From contig JADFAL010000018.1 of the NCBI GenBank assembly GCA_015665275.1, positions 1-64,000 of the forward strand: a stretch of 64,000 bases of DNA, given 5' to 3'. The DNA is from Flavobacteriales bacterium (GTDB taxonomy: Bacteria > Bacteroidota > Bacteroidia > Flavobacteriales_D > Crocinitomicaceae). Shown here in pieces: positions 35,327 through 43,913 of the stretch; the stretch's first letter is position 1; the number at the start of each line of letters is the position of its first letter. The translations under genes and the position numbers were made by a program. The notes under the pieces were generated by a model. It saw only the letters and a program-made list of their open reading frames with translations. It was not told the origin of the DNA and ran no database searches.

Positions 35327-35683
35327 ATGAAATCATCATTATTATTGACTTTGGGACTTATCTTCATCGGAAGCTTGTTTACCTCCTGCTACAAACAAAA
35401 AGAAACGGTTGCTGTAATAAAGGTTGTTGATGCGAACAATCAACCTGTTGGAAATGCGCGTGTCATCGTGTATGGAACGGGTGCCCTGGGAAGCATTGTA
35501 GTCAATGACACGATGTTTACGAATACGACGGGAGAGGCAATGTTCAATATGGATTACATTTATAAACCTGGTCAAGCCGGAGTCGCAGTTTTAGATATTG
35601 AAGTGAGCAAAAGTGGCGTTGCCTCGCAAGGAATCATCAAAGTAGAACAAGAGAATACTACAAGAGAGATCGTTCGATTGTAG
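35327..35683 (+). CDS. Small lipoprotein with beta-sandwich-like domain
   Basis: Protein of 118 residues. A signal peptide ends in the lipobox LFTSC (Cys at about residue 21), so a lipoprotein. The rest (TVAVIKVVDANNQPVGNARV and a later TNTTGEAMFNMDYIY) has the look of a carboxypeptidase-regulatory or Ig-like beta sandwich, a common surface adaptor in Bacteroidota. No charged retention or export signal can be judged confidently. Neighbours give no functional clue. Function unknown. Confidence 0.75.
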   Translation: MKSSLLLTLGLIFIGSLFTSCYKQKETVAVIKVVDANNQPVGNARVIVYGTGALGSIVVNDTMFTNTTGEAMFNMDYIYKPGQAGVAVLDIEVSKSGVASQGIIKVEQENTTREIVRL

Positions 35684-35707
35684 AAATTCGATTCTTATCT
35701 TTGGATA

Positions 35708-36346
35708 ATGGGCACTTCTCCTTTTTACCGAACGATGTCACAAAAGACAGATGCTGAACTTAAGGCTATTGTAAAAGACAAAGAGGGGTACTTGCCCGAG
35801 GCCCGAACGATTGCCGAAAGCATTTTACGTGAGCGAAAAATCGACATCCTTTTGGAAGATGAGGCTGTACCCAAAAATAATCCATCAAACGAGTACGATG
35901 AACCCAATGAACGACTGTTTTATATCAATTGGCAAGCACCGACGATTGTAATTCTTATCGGTTTCGGACTATACTTTTTACTTGGACTATCATTTTACTT
36001 TAACATGAGTGAAGAGGTAGTAGTTAAGGTAAATGGTCGTGTCATCTTCAGATATGTAGTGGTTTTAATTATCTATTTTGCCTTTGCCGTGCTCATTGAT
36101 GGAATTATTAAGGGGAAAGTTTGGGCACGGGCCACCTATATGGGATTAGCCGGTTTGGGGATTTTTTGGAAGTTCATAGTTTTTATTCTGAATCCGTTTA
36201 TAATTTTTCCACCTCTACTAGATATTGCCTTGATACTAATTGAAGTAGCCTTGATTGTCTTGCTGTTTGTTCAGCCTGCTAGTCAGTGGTTTGTGAAAAA
36301 GAAGAAAAAGAAGATTGCTAGACAGGACATACTTGATGATCTTTAG
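35708..36346 (+). CDS. Hypothetical four-TM membrane protein
   Basis: Protein of 212 residues. The N-terminal about 75 residues are soluble (KTDAELKAIVKDKEGYLPEA), resembling a short motif found ahead of membrane domains in other Bacteroidota proteins. Four hydrophobic segments follow at about 78-100, 115-135, 140-160 and 165-190, then a very basic tail (KKKKKKIARQDILDDL). It starts 24 nt after the lipoprotein gene. I do not recognise the family beyond this. Confidence 0.7.
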   Translation: MGTSPFYRTMSQKTDAELKAIVKDKEGYLPEARTIAESILRERKIDILLEDEAVPKNNPSNEYDEPNERLFYINWQAPTIVILIGFGLYFLLGLSFYFNMSEEVVVKVNGRVIFRYVVVLIIYFAFAVLIDGIIKGKVWARATYMGLAGLGIFWKFIVFILNPFIIFPPLLDIALILIEVALIVLLFVQPASQWFVKKKKKKIARQDILDDL

Positions 36347-36422
36347 CCGATTAAAAGCAACTTTATATATCTTCCTCGGCCTCAGTTTATTCCGATAGTA
36401 AATTTATCCATATTGTAATGCG

Positions 36423-36442
36423 ACTACGTGAAAACACGTAGT
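36423..36442. promoter_or_regulatory. Perfect 8-base inverted repeat, candidate operator
   Basis: ACTACGTG AAAA CACGTAGT, a perfect dyad with a four-base spacer and no T-run, located 150 bases upstream of a T9SS cargo gene. Its form suits a dimeric regulator (LuxR/NarL-like sites have this shape), but the binder is unknown. Confidence 0.45.
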
Positions 36443-36591
36443 ACTTATAGATATGTGCGCATAAGTTTAAGTACTATTACCAGAAACTTTCCATTCGTAA
36501 ATCCAATCATTCTATTGGTAAAAACTCACCTTGTCAAAACGAAGATTCTCTTCAACTTCGTACTAGTTATTCACACAAAAAATCAATTTTT

Positions 36592-37575
36592 ATGAAAATC
36601 AATTTCAATTCTTTTAAGAATTCGCTTCTTGCAATAGGAGCCTCCTTAATCTTCGGATCTGCTTTTGCACAGCCGTGTACACCAGCTATTGCTTCTGCAA
36701 CACTTCCATCACCACAGTGTTTACCTGTACAATTGGACGGATCGGCGTCTACCAATGAAGACAATCACTTTATTGAGATTGTAGAGGTAAATTATATCAA
36801 TGGAACTATAGTTAACGGGACGTATTATTCAGATTGGTTTCAAGGTCAAATTGGAAATATCACGGACCTAGGAGCATATACAGGGTATAACTTCCAGCAT
36901 GGAAAGCGTTACAGAATCAAGGTTGCGGTTCAAAACAAAATTCCAGGAACGAACATTTGGTGTACTCCATGGAATCAAACGGCTCACATGTATGTTGACA
37001 TCTCTAATGCAAATGTTTGCTACGGATCTCAAATTACCTTGACTGAGCATACTGGCTTGGATGATTGTATCACAGATTTTAATGCTACGGCATTTGCTGG
37101 TGATCAGTATACAACATCGGTAACGTTCAATATTGGTGGCGTAGTTATCAATGATACGCAGTATTCTTGGTGGGTAAACACACCTAGTTCGGCACCATTT
37201 TCTGGAACGTGGTCTGCAACATTTAACTTTGTGGATGGAACTTCGTCTACAGTTTCCAAGACTTACCAGAAATGCCCTACAGTTATTCTTGATCCTAACG
37301 GTGGAGGCCCTCAAAGAATTGCAGGACCGTCCGATGAAGGAGATGTAAAAGTGTTACCGAATCCGTCTGAAGGAAACGTGACCATTCAGAATGACTTTGC
37401 TTCAAATGTTCATGTGGAAATTTATGCAATGACTGGTCGAATGATTCAGCAATTGGAAATCGAAGCATTTCTTTCTGCGGAAGTTAACTTGAACTCGGTT
37501 GCATCAGGAATTTATCTTGCTAAGGTTACTACAGCTGACGGACATGTTGAAGAACGTAAGATTGTGATTGAGTAA
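36592..37575 (+). CDS. T9SS-secreted protein with C-terminal sorting domain
   Basis: Protein of 327 residues. The N-terminal signal peptide ends in FGSAFAQ (about 27). A beta-rich body of about 210 residues contains eight or so Cys in spaced pairs and repeated Asn/Thr/Trp patterns; no catalytic motif is seen. The C-terminal about 75 residues are a type A sorting domain: VKVLPNPSEGNVTIQND, then VASGIYLAKVTTADGHV and a basic end. Secreted through T9SS. It is monocistronic, with a terminator directly after and a palindrome in the 245-base upstream spacer. Function unknown. Confidence 0.85.
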   Translation: MKINFNSFKNSLLAIGASLIFGSAFAQPCTPAIASATLPSPQCLPVQLDGSASTNEDNHFIEIVEVNYINGTIVNGTYYSDWFQGQIGNITDLGAYTGYNFQHGKRYRIKVAVQNKIPGTNIWCTPWNQTAHMYVDISNANVCYGSQITLTEHTGLDDCITDFNATAFAGDQYTTSVTFNIGGVVINDTQYSWWVNTPSSAPFSGTWSATFNFVDGTSSTVSKTYQKCPTVILDPNGGGPQRIAGPSDEGDVKVLPNPSEGNVTIQNDFASNVHVEIYAMTGRMIQQLEIEAFLSAEVNLNSVASGIYLAKVTTADGHVEERKIVIE

Positions 37576-37603
37576 TCAATCCGAATACTACCACTATTCA
37601 CTG

Positions 37604-37634
37604 ATCCCCTTTGGTACGCCAGAGGGGATTTTTT
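37604..37634 (+). terminator. Rho-independent terminator after T9SS cargo gene
   Basis: Eleven-pair stem ATCCCCTTTGG / CCAGAGGGGAT (one T-G pair), four-base loop, T-run. Confidence 0.88.
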
Positions 37635-37672
37635 GATTATAGGGTAAAGCCATCCTTGATTGATGTAGGACT

Positions 37673-37701
37673 TTGGATCAAGTCAAAAAACCGTACCTTC
37701 G
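37673..37701 (+). promoter_or_regulatory. Possible promoter of the DUF3467 gene
   Basis: TTG at 37673-37675, 18-base spacer, TACCTTCG at 37694-37701 (one mismatch). Transcription would begin at or next to the ATG at 37706, giving a nearly leaderless mRNA. Confidence 0.35.
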
Positions 37702-37705
37702 TTAT

Positions 37706-38017
37706 ATGGAAGAAAAACAAGATAAAAACGTCAATATTGAGTTGTCCGATGAAATGGCAACAGGTGTATATTCCAACCTAGCAATCATCACACATTCTCC
37801 CGCAGAGTTTGTAGCAGATTTCATTCAGATGATGCCTGGGGTTCCTAAAGGTAAAGTACGTTCACGTATCATCATGACTCCTCAAAACGCAAAACGTTTG
37901 ATGGAAGCCTTGAAAGACAACATTGGTAAGTACGAGCAAGTTCACGGTACTATTGATATCGGTGGAATTCCTCCAATGCCACCAATGAACTTCGGAACAC
38001 CGACTACTCAGGCGTAG
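37706..38017 (+). CDS. DUF3467 domain protein
   Basis: Protein of 103 residues, no signal peptide. It has the DUF3467 core: YSNLAIITHSPAEFVADFIQ, MPGVPKGKVRSRIIMTPQNA and a short Pro/Met-rich tail (PPMPPMNFG). The family is found widely in Bacteroidota and other phyla as a small cytoplasmic protein of unknown role. The ATG at 37706 is chosen over an upstream TTG that overlaps the promoter. It ends 2 nt before the convergent M23 peptidase gene. Confidence 0.85.
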   Translation: MEEKQDKNVNIELSDEMATGVYSNLAIITHSPAEFVADFIQMMPGVPKGKVRSRIIMTPQNAKRLMEALKDNIGKYEQVHGTIDIGGIPPMPPMNFGTPTTQA

Positions 38018-38019
38018 GT

Positions 38020-39714
38020 TTATTGAAAGTCGATCGTTCGTTCCTGAATGGTCTCATTTCCGCAAACGTCTTTTACTACAAGACGAACTTCTTTTTTCCC
38101 TTTGAATCCTTCGGGTTTCTGAAAAGTGACCTTTCCGGATTTGTATTCGTACTCCAATAAGTACCATTTTCCGTCGATGAACAAGTCGTAGTCTTCGATA
38201 CCGCTAGTATTGTCCGAAATGGACCAATTCAGTTTTTGGATTGAGGCGGGAATAGTATAACCATAAGCAATGAGTTTTGCGTTTGGAGCAACTTCATCTC
38301 GTTTCAAAGAGTAGCTTCCGAAGTATTTACAAGAAGCAACCGCCCAACCATCTTGGTAGGTAACTGAGATGGCTCGTTTTTTTCCTTTTGCAGTGATCAT
38401 TTCCAAATAGTGTTTGCCATCTTGTGGCCCGTCTACTTTTACTTTGATTTTATAGGCTCGGTTCACGGGAGTTTCGCGATCTCCGAAATGAGTACAAATT
38501 TCATCTGAATCAATGTCCATCGGTTCGTAAACTGTAGCATAGCCTCCTTGAACTTGGCAATCTCCTTCATCCAGGAAAAAAGATCCTTTCGGAACGATAT
38601 TCGATTCGCTTGCCATTCCCCAATTCGAATTGCTTACGCTTCCAGAATTAATCTTCAAGGTGAATTCCAAGACGGATTCGTTTCCAGCAGCATCGAAGGC
38701 TATGTATTTCACTTTGTGCGAATTCCCTGGGGCTGATTTTAATAGGCCGATGGCATTATTAATGTAAATGGGAAGATCGTTTTCCTCTGTACGGAAACAT
38801 TTGTGGTATTTACGACGGTTCGCTTGATACGCTTCGTAATCTTTGTGGGAATTAACGTATCGACTGGATTCAAAGGGAACCCGCTTCGTCTCTTGACCAA
38901 AAATTGTGTCGCCATCCACAACCAATCTGCTTCCGAAAAGTCCACATTGATTACTAGCACCGTCGAAACGATCAATGACATCAAACGCAAACCCCAATCC
39001 TCCGTCTTTTGTCAGCATACTAGCGTTGATAGTAATCGTGTTTCCGGAGACTGTAGAATTCGTTCCAGATTTCACCACTGTTTTTTCAACTGATTTCCCT
39101 GGAATTCGATAACCATCTTTTGTAATTCCATATACCTTAACCCTGCGCATTTCAGGTTTTTTGTGGTCTTCTATTGGAAATCCATAGAGTAGAGGGTTTA
39201 AAGCATGCTCCGTTTTAGTGTCGCGAATTTCAAAATGCAAATGAGGGCCGCTGGATCCTCCCGTATTTCCAGATAAAGCAATGATTTCTCCTTTCTTTAC
39301 CTGGAGGACATTTTTTCCGGGAAACACTTCTACCGCGTAGTTTTGCTCCTTCTTTTGCGTTTCTCGAATTAAAGAGTCGATACCACCTTTGAACTCGCTA
39401 CAATGTGCATATACGCTTGTCATTCCATTCGGATGATCGATGTATACCACCTTTCCGTATCCATAAGGAGAGACTTTAACTCTGGAAACATATCCATCAT
39501 CAATAGAGTAGAGGTTGTATCCAATCTTATTATTGGTCTTGAAATCCAGTCCCATATGAAAATGATTGGGGCGCAACTCACCGAAATTTGAAGATAAGAT
39601 CAATGGGATTTTCAGTGGTGGATGGAAATCGTAGTTGCCTTTGTCTTGCGATTGCGCAGATTTAGGGGATGAGCAGAGAACGAGAAGGAGAAATACTATA
39701 ACAGATCGATACAT
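38020..39714 (-). CDS. M23 family (LytM-type) metallopeptidase
   Basis: Exported protein of 564 residues. A signal peptide at 1-20 is followed directly by a LytM endopeptidase domain (about 30-180) with zinc ligands in HFHMGLDF (His53, Asp57) and HLHFE (His158, His160), all present, so a catalytically competent peptidoglycan hydrolase is likely. Residues 190-564 form several beta domains of Ig-like character whose ligand is unknown. The N-terminal position of the peptidase with a long C-terminal extension is a Bacteroidota arrangement. ATG 39714 gives the signal peptide; the frame extends further upstream but without one. Divergent from the zapA operon. Confidence 0.9.
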   Translation of the reverse strand: MYRSVIVFLLLVLCSSPKSAQSQDKGNYDFHPPLKIPLILSSNFGELRPNHFHMGLDFKTNNKIGYNLYSIDDGYVSRVKVSPYGYGKVVYIDHPNGMTSVYAHCSEFKGGIDSLIRETQKKEQNYAVEVFPGKNVLQVKKGEIIALSGNTGGSSGPHLHFEIRDTKTEHALNPLLYGFPIEDHKKPEMRRVKVYGITKDGYRIPGKSVEKTVVKSGTNSTVSGNTITINASMLTKDGGLGFAFDVIDRFDGASNQCGLFGSRLVVDGDTIFGQETKRVPFESSRYVNSHKDYEAYQANRRKYHKCFRTEENDLPIYINNAIGLLKSAPGNSHKVKYIAFDAAGNESVLEFTLKINSGSVSNSNWGMASESNIVPKGSFFLDEGDCQVQGGYATVYEPMDIDSDEICTHFGDRETPVNRAYKIKVKVDGPQDGKHYLEMITAKGKKRAISVTYQDGWAVASCKYFGSYSLKRDEVAPNAKLIAYGYTIPASIQKLNWSISDNTSGIEDYDLFIDGKWYLLEYEYKSGKVTFQKPEGFKGKKEVRLVVKDVCGNETIQERTIDFQ

Positions 39715-39766
39715 GTTATCAAAAATAGCCCTTTGAAAAAAAAAGGAGAACATCTCGCTAAAAATA

Positions 39767-39796
39767 TTGTTGGTATCTTTCACAATACTATTTTTG
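39767..39796 (+). promoter_or_regulatory. Promoter of the coiled coil-zapA-rny operon
   Basis: TTG at 39767-39769, 19-base spacer and perfect TATTTTTG at 39789-39796, 17 bases before the ATG at 39814. Confidence 0.75.
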
Positions 39797-39813
39797 TATA
39801 AAAGGAAGATTCA

Positions 39814-40134
39814 ATGTCCGCACGAGTACATCAGCTACTAGACGAAATCCGCGATAAATCTGTCAAACTGAAGAGTCAGGTTGCCGCTGAGCGTGCTAAA
39901 AATGAGACGCTTTCTGCTGAGATTTCTAATTTGAAGTCAGCAATGAACAGCAAAACAGAGGAAACGGAAAATCTACAAAGCAAAGTATCTGAGCTCTCTG
40001 CAAACATTGAATCATTAAAGGAACAAAGTGTCAATTCAGAAACAACTGGCCAAACAGGTGCGGTTTTATCGAATGAAGAAATTGATGCATTGGTAAAAGA
40101 AATCGAATACTGCATACAGCAGTTAAAAAGATAA
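39814..40134 (+). CDS. Small coiled-coil protein upstream of ZapA
   Basis: Protein of 106 residues, almost wholly helical. Heptad-like spacing runs from residue 5 to about 70 (HQLLDEIRDKSVKLKSQVAA), then a Ser/Thr/Gln-rich linker and a conserved C-terminal helix (NEEIDALVKEIEYCIQQLKR). No signal peptide or membrane segment. It starts the operon and lies 2 nt before zapA; this pairing recurs in Bacteroidota. A ZapB-like or ZapA-partner role in division is a reasonable inference from position and coiled coil only. Confidence 0.75.
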   Translation: MSARVHQLLDEIRDKSVKLKSQVAAERAKNETLSAEISNLKSAMNSKTEETENLQSKVSELSANIESLKEQSVNSETTGQTGAVLSNEEIDALVKEIEYCIQQLKR

Positions 40135-40136
40135 GC

Positions 40137-40415
40137 ATGGCAAAGTTGTCATTGAAAGTAGTTGTTGCCGGTCGCACGTACCCATTGTCTGTAAATGAGA
40201 ATGAGCAGGAAAAGGTATTGAAAGCGGCGGAAGATATCAATAAGGCGATCAAATTACTCCAAGATAACTATGCCGTTAAAGACAAACAGGATTTGTTAGC
40301 CATGACTGCACTTCAACTTGCCACAAAAGAAGGTAAGGCAGGATCTCCGGCTCCGGCAGATTATTCTGATATAGAGGAAAAGCTTGAACAGCTTTCTTCT
40401 GACTTAGATGCTTAA
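40137..40415 (+). CDS. zapA: Cell division protein ZapA
   Basis: Protein of 92 residues that binds and bundles FtsZ at midcell. The N-terminal beta region has the ZapA motif LKVVVAGRTYPLSVNENEQE, followed by AAEDINKAIKLLQ and a C-terminal coiled coil. The length and first motif are typical. It stands between a small coiled-coil gene and rny. Confidence 0.9.
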   Translation: MAKLSLKVVVAGRTYPLSVNENEQEKVLKAAEDINKAIKLLQDNYAVKDKQDLLAMTALQLATKEGKAGSPAPADYSDIEEKLEQLSSDLDA

Positions 40416-40466
40416 TTCGATTTTCTTTCGTGCATTGCACCTTGTTCCAGTACTAAAAAGAAACAT

Positions 40467-41999
40467 ATGGAAATGATCATTGGTTTAGCAGCTGGTGTTG
40501 CAGGTGGTGCGGCAGTGGCTGTTATAGTGCAGGGCGTTTTGCTCAAGAAGCGCAAAGAACAAATTCTTAAAGATGCCGAGAAGGAAGGCGAGAATTTGAA
40601 ACAAACAAAGATTCTCCAGGCCAAGGAAAAATTCTTGAAACTGAAGGAAGATCACGAGCGAAAGATGAAAGATCGTGAGCGTAAGCTACAGTCTGCCGAG
40701 GATCGATCTAAGAGTAAAGAGAAGACACTTTCGCAAAGAATTGAAGAAGCAAACCGCAAACAGAAGGGAATCGAAAAGAAAGATACCATTCTCGAATCGA
40801 AGATTTCAGCTTTGGATAAGAAGCATACAGAGTTAGATAAAATGCACCAAAAGCACGTTACAGAACTTTCCAAAGTAAGCGGAATGTCTCCAGATGATGC
40901 GAAAGCGAGTTTGGTAGAATCCTTGAAGGACGAAGCTAGAACTAGTGCAATGGCGCATATCAATGAGATTACAGAAGAAGCAAAGCTGAATGCGAATCGT
41001 GAAGCAAAGAAAATCGTGATTCAAACCATTCAGCGTGTTGCTACGGAACAAGCGATTGAGAATTCAGTATCTGTATTCAACATTGAATCAGATGAAGTAA
41101 AAGGACGTATTATCGGCCGTGAAGGTCGTAATATTCGTGCTTTGGAAGCAGCAACGGGAGTTGAGATTATTGTAGATGATACTCCGGAAGCGATTATTCT
41201 TTCTTGTTTTGATCCTATTCGTCGTGAAATTGCACGGTTGGCATTGCACCAGTTAGTGTCAGATGGACGAATTCACCCTGCTCGTATTGAAGAAGTGGTG
41301 GCGAAGACGCGTAAGCAGTTGAACGAAGAAATTGCAGAAACAGGTCGTCGTACATGTATTGATTTAGGAATTCATGGTCTACACGCCGAGTTAACGCGTA
41401 TGGTAGGTCGTATGAAATACCGTTCGTCGTACGGACAAAATTTGTTGCAGCACTCGCGTGAGGTAGCGAATCTTTGTGCGATCATGGCAGCTGAACTTGG
41501 ATTGAATGTTAAGATGGCGAAACGTGCTGGATTGCTTCACGATATTGGAAAAGTGCCAGATGAAGAGCCAGAATTGCCACACGCTGTTCTAGGTATGAAA
41601 TTGGCGGAGAAATTCGGAGAGAAGAAAGAGGTTTGCAATGCGATTGGAGCACACCACGATGAGGTGGAAATGACGACATTGATTGCACCGATTGTTCAGG
41701 TGTGTGATGCTGTTTCAGGAGCGCGTCCAGGAGCACGTCGCGAAATCGTCGAATCGTACATCAAACGAATTAAAGAATTGGAATCGTTGGCATTGGCGTA
41801 TGACGGAGTAAATTCTGCATATGCGATTCAGGCAGGACGTGAATTGCGCGTATTAGTAGAATCAGAGAAAGTATCCGATCAGAAAGCGGACGAACTTTCA
41901 TTCGAAATTTCACAACGTATTCAAACAGAAATGACGTATCCGGGACAGGTAAAAGTTACCTTGATTCGCGAGAAACGTGCTGTGAACTACGCGAAGTAG
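40467..41999 (+). CDS. rny: Ribonuclease Y
   Basis: Endoribonuclease of 510 residues that starts mRNA decay at the inner membrane. Domains: N-terminal transmembrane helix (about 3-25), a long basic coiled coil (about 30-200), a KH domain ([20 protein letters not shown], about 215-275) and an HD domain with [19 protein letters not shown] and the upstream HSREVAN. All metal-binding His/Asp residues are present. Third gene of the operon; the flippase gene starts 25 nt later and may be read through. Confidence 0.95.
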   Translation: MEMIIGLAAGVAGGAAVAVIVQGVLLKKRKEQILKDAEKEGENLKQTKILQAKEKFLKLKEDHERKMKDRERKLQSAEDRSKSKEKTLSQRIEEANRKQKGIEKKDTILESKISALDKKHTELDKMHQKHVTELSKVSGMSPDDAKASLVESLKDEARTSAMAHINEITEEAKLNANREAKKIVIQTIQRVATEQAIENSVSVFNIESDEVKGRIIGREGRNIRALEAATGVEIIVDDTPEAIILSCFDPIRREIARLALHQLVSDGRIHPARIEEVVAKTRKQLNEEIAETGRRTCIDLGIHGLHAELTRMVGRMKYRSSYGQNLLQHSREVANLCAIMAAELGLNVKMAKRAGLLHDIGKVPDEEPELPHAVLGMKLAEKFGEKKEVCNAIGAHHDEVEMTTLIAPIVQVCDAVSGARPGARREIVESYIKRIKELESLALAYDGVNSAYAIQAGRELRVLVESEKVSDQKADELSFEISQRIQTEMTYPGQVKVTLIREKRAVNYAK

Positions 42000-42024
42000 C
42001 AAGAAACGCTAACAGGCGGCTAAT

Positions 42025-43317
42025 ATGAACTTTAAAGAGCGCCTACTTAAATCAGAAATCATTCGATCAGTTCTCGTTTTAATGACGGGAACTGTTTTGG
42101 CACAACTTATTAGTTATGTTGCCATCATGGTGATTTCCTGGATCTACAGCAAGGAAGAAGTTGGAGATTTGGGGATTTACATGCGTACCGTGAGTTTCAT
42201 TGCGGCTGTCGGAACGCTACGTTTTGAGGCTTCTCTTCCGCTGGGAAAGCACGAAGGACATTCTTTTTTACTTTACAAGCTCTCCCTTCGAATAGCCACC
42301 ATCATTCTTGCGGCATGCACCTTTGGTGGATTCCTTTATTTCCTGGTACAACCAACAGGAATTCAAGATGTTTGGTTCGGATTGATTACGCTTGCTAGTG
42401 CGTTTTTTGTGGTTTTCATCAATCTAGGTACTAATTGGAGTATCCGGAACAAGGAATTCAAGAAGATTTCGCGCCAACGTATCGTGAATTCATTCTCTGG
42501 AAATGGACTGCGCATCGTATTTGGAATGATTGGCATGGGAAGCATTGGATTGCTTCTCGGTACTTTAATCGGTTATGCAGTTTCAAGTAGCTGGTATATT
42601 CGTGATTTCCTTCGATTGGACAAGTCGAGGTATCCAAAATATTCAAAGAAAAAGCAACGGGTTCTGGTTCGGGAGAATCGAGAATTTCCATTAGTGAACT
42701 TGCCTCATGTGACTTTGGACGTTGGGCGAGATATGATCATCGCGTATTTCATCAGTTATCACTTCTCACAAGAAATTTTTGGGGTGTACTACCATGCGAT
42801 GATGATTTTAGCTGCCCCCCTGAGTATAATCGGTGTGTCCATTGGTCAGGTGTTATTTAATCGCTTTTCGGAGTTGGCAAATAGCGGAAAACCTACCTTC
42901 TTATTGGTGAGAAAGACCTTATTGATTTTGTTATCGATTTCCGTTGTGCCGTTTACTTCGATTTTCTTTTTTGGTGAGGAATTATTTACGTTCATCTTTA
43001 CTGCCAAATGGGCGGATTCTGGTTTCTTTTCGGAAATCATGGCGTTCTGGTTGATGATGCTCTTCGTAGTATCTCCCTTATCTAGTTTACCTCTGGTATT
43101 ACGCCGACAGAAAGAGTTTTTCTTTATTTCATTTATAGGTTCGGGAATTCAATTGGTTGGTTTTGGTGTACTTCCATTCGTTATCGGAAACAGTTCGGCT
43201 GATTGGGAGCAAATTCTATGGTTCGTAGCGTTAGCACAAATCGGATATTTCACCTTTGTTGGGCTTATGTATTTGTACTACGCGAAGAAAGGAGTAAAGG
43301 GAGCTGTAACCAATTAA
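42025..43317 (+). CDS. Lipopolysaccharide/oligosaccharide flippase (Wzx-like, MATE/MOP superfamily)
   Basis: Protein of 430 residues with about twelve hydrophobic helices spread over its whole length and short loops. The N-terminal SEIIRSVLVLMTGTVLAQLI and GDLGIYMRTVSFIAAVGTLR segments match polysaccharide flippases that move undecaprenyl-linked repeat units across the inner membrane. It is the first gene of the surface-polysaccharide locus and is followed 26 nt later by an acyltransferase. Specificity cannot be read. Confidence 0.85.
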   Translation: MNFKERLLKSEIIRSVLVLMTGTVLAQLISYVAIMVISWIYSKEEVGDLGIYMRTVSFIAAVGTLRFEASLPLGKHEGHSFLLYKLSLRIATIILAACTFGGFLYFLVQPTGIQDVWFGLITLASAFFVVFINLGTNWSIRNKEFKKISRQRIVNSFSGNGLRIVFGMIGMGSIGLLLGTLIGYAVSSSWYIRDFLRLDKSRYPKYSKKKQRVLVRENREFPLVNLPHVTLDVGRDMIIAYFISYHFSQEIFGVYYHAMMILAAPLSIIGVSIGQVLFNRFSELANSGKPTFLLVRKTLLILLSISVVPFTSIFFFGEELFTFIFTAKWADSGFFSEIMAFWLMMLFVVSPLSSLPLVLRRQKEFFFISFIGSGIQLVGFGVLPFVIGNSSADWEQILWFVALAQIGYFTFVGLMYLYYAKKGVKGAVTN

Positions 43318-43343
43318 TCCAGTAGACGTATTTAACTGCAACT

Positions 43344-43913
43344 ATGGGCAAACTCAAAGAACGTATCTTGTTTCGATTTCGAAAGTGGCAACAACCGGTA
43401 ATGGTTGGAAACTACAAGCGCTTTGACGGAGTAAAAATTCCGATGACGAGAGTTAGTACTGCCACTGTTATTCAAGGACAAGAGCGCTTTGATGTTTCCG
43501 ATAATGTCTTCATTGGGCATTTCAATTTCATTGATGCGACATATGGTTTGAAGGTGGAAGAGGGATGTCAGATTACAAATTACGTCAGCCTATTAACACA
43601 TTCCAGTCATGATGCCATTCGATTGTACGGTGCCCAATATGGAAAAGTCGGGGCTATGAAAGCCTACAATGAAGGCGAAGTATCTATCGGTAAGTACACG
43701 TTTATAGGTCCTCATACTGTTGTGATGCCAAAATCTCAGATTGGTAAAGGATGTTTAATTGCAGCGTATAGTTTTGTTCAGGGAGATTTTCCAGATTTTT
43801 CTATAATTGCGGGGAATCCTGCGAAGGTGGTGGGAGATACGCGTAAGAAAGATGAAGCTTTACTCGAGAAATACCCTGAATTGCAAGGTTATTACAACGA
43901 GTGGGCGAAGTAA
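43344..43913 (+). CDS. Left-handed beta-helix acyltransferase (hexapeptide family)
   Basis: Protein of 189 residues. From about residue 45 hexapeptide repeats build a left-handed parallel beta-helix (NVFIGHFNFIDATYGLKVEE; VSIGKYTFIGPHTVVMPKSQ; ending FSIIAGNPAKVVGDTR). Typical of O-acetyltransferases (WcaF/WbbJ-like) using acetyl-CoA or similar, so it probably O-acetylates the glycan built here. Its stop directly adjoins the convergent glycosyltransferase gene. Confidence 0.85.
   Translation: MGKLKERILFRFRKWQQPVMVGNYKRFDGVKIPMTRVSTATVIQGQERFDVSDNVFIGHFNFIDATYGLKVEEGCQITNYVSLLTHSSHDAIRLYGAQYGKVGAMKAYNEGEVSIGKYTFIGPHTVVMPKSQIGKGCLIAAYSFVQGDFPDFSIIAGNPAKVVGDTRKKDEALLEKYPELQGYYNEWAK

Noticed and set aside
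36868-37314. 148-codon frame antisense to the T9SS cargo
   Set aside because: Cys/Arg-rich shadow without promoter or homology; the plus-strand gene has a signal peptide and sorting domain.
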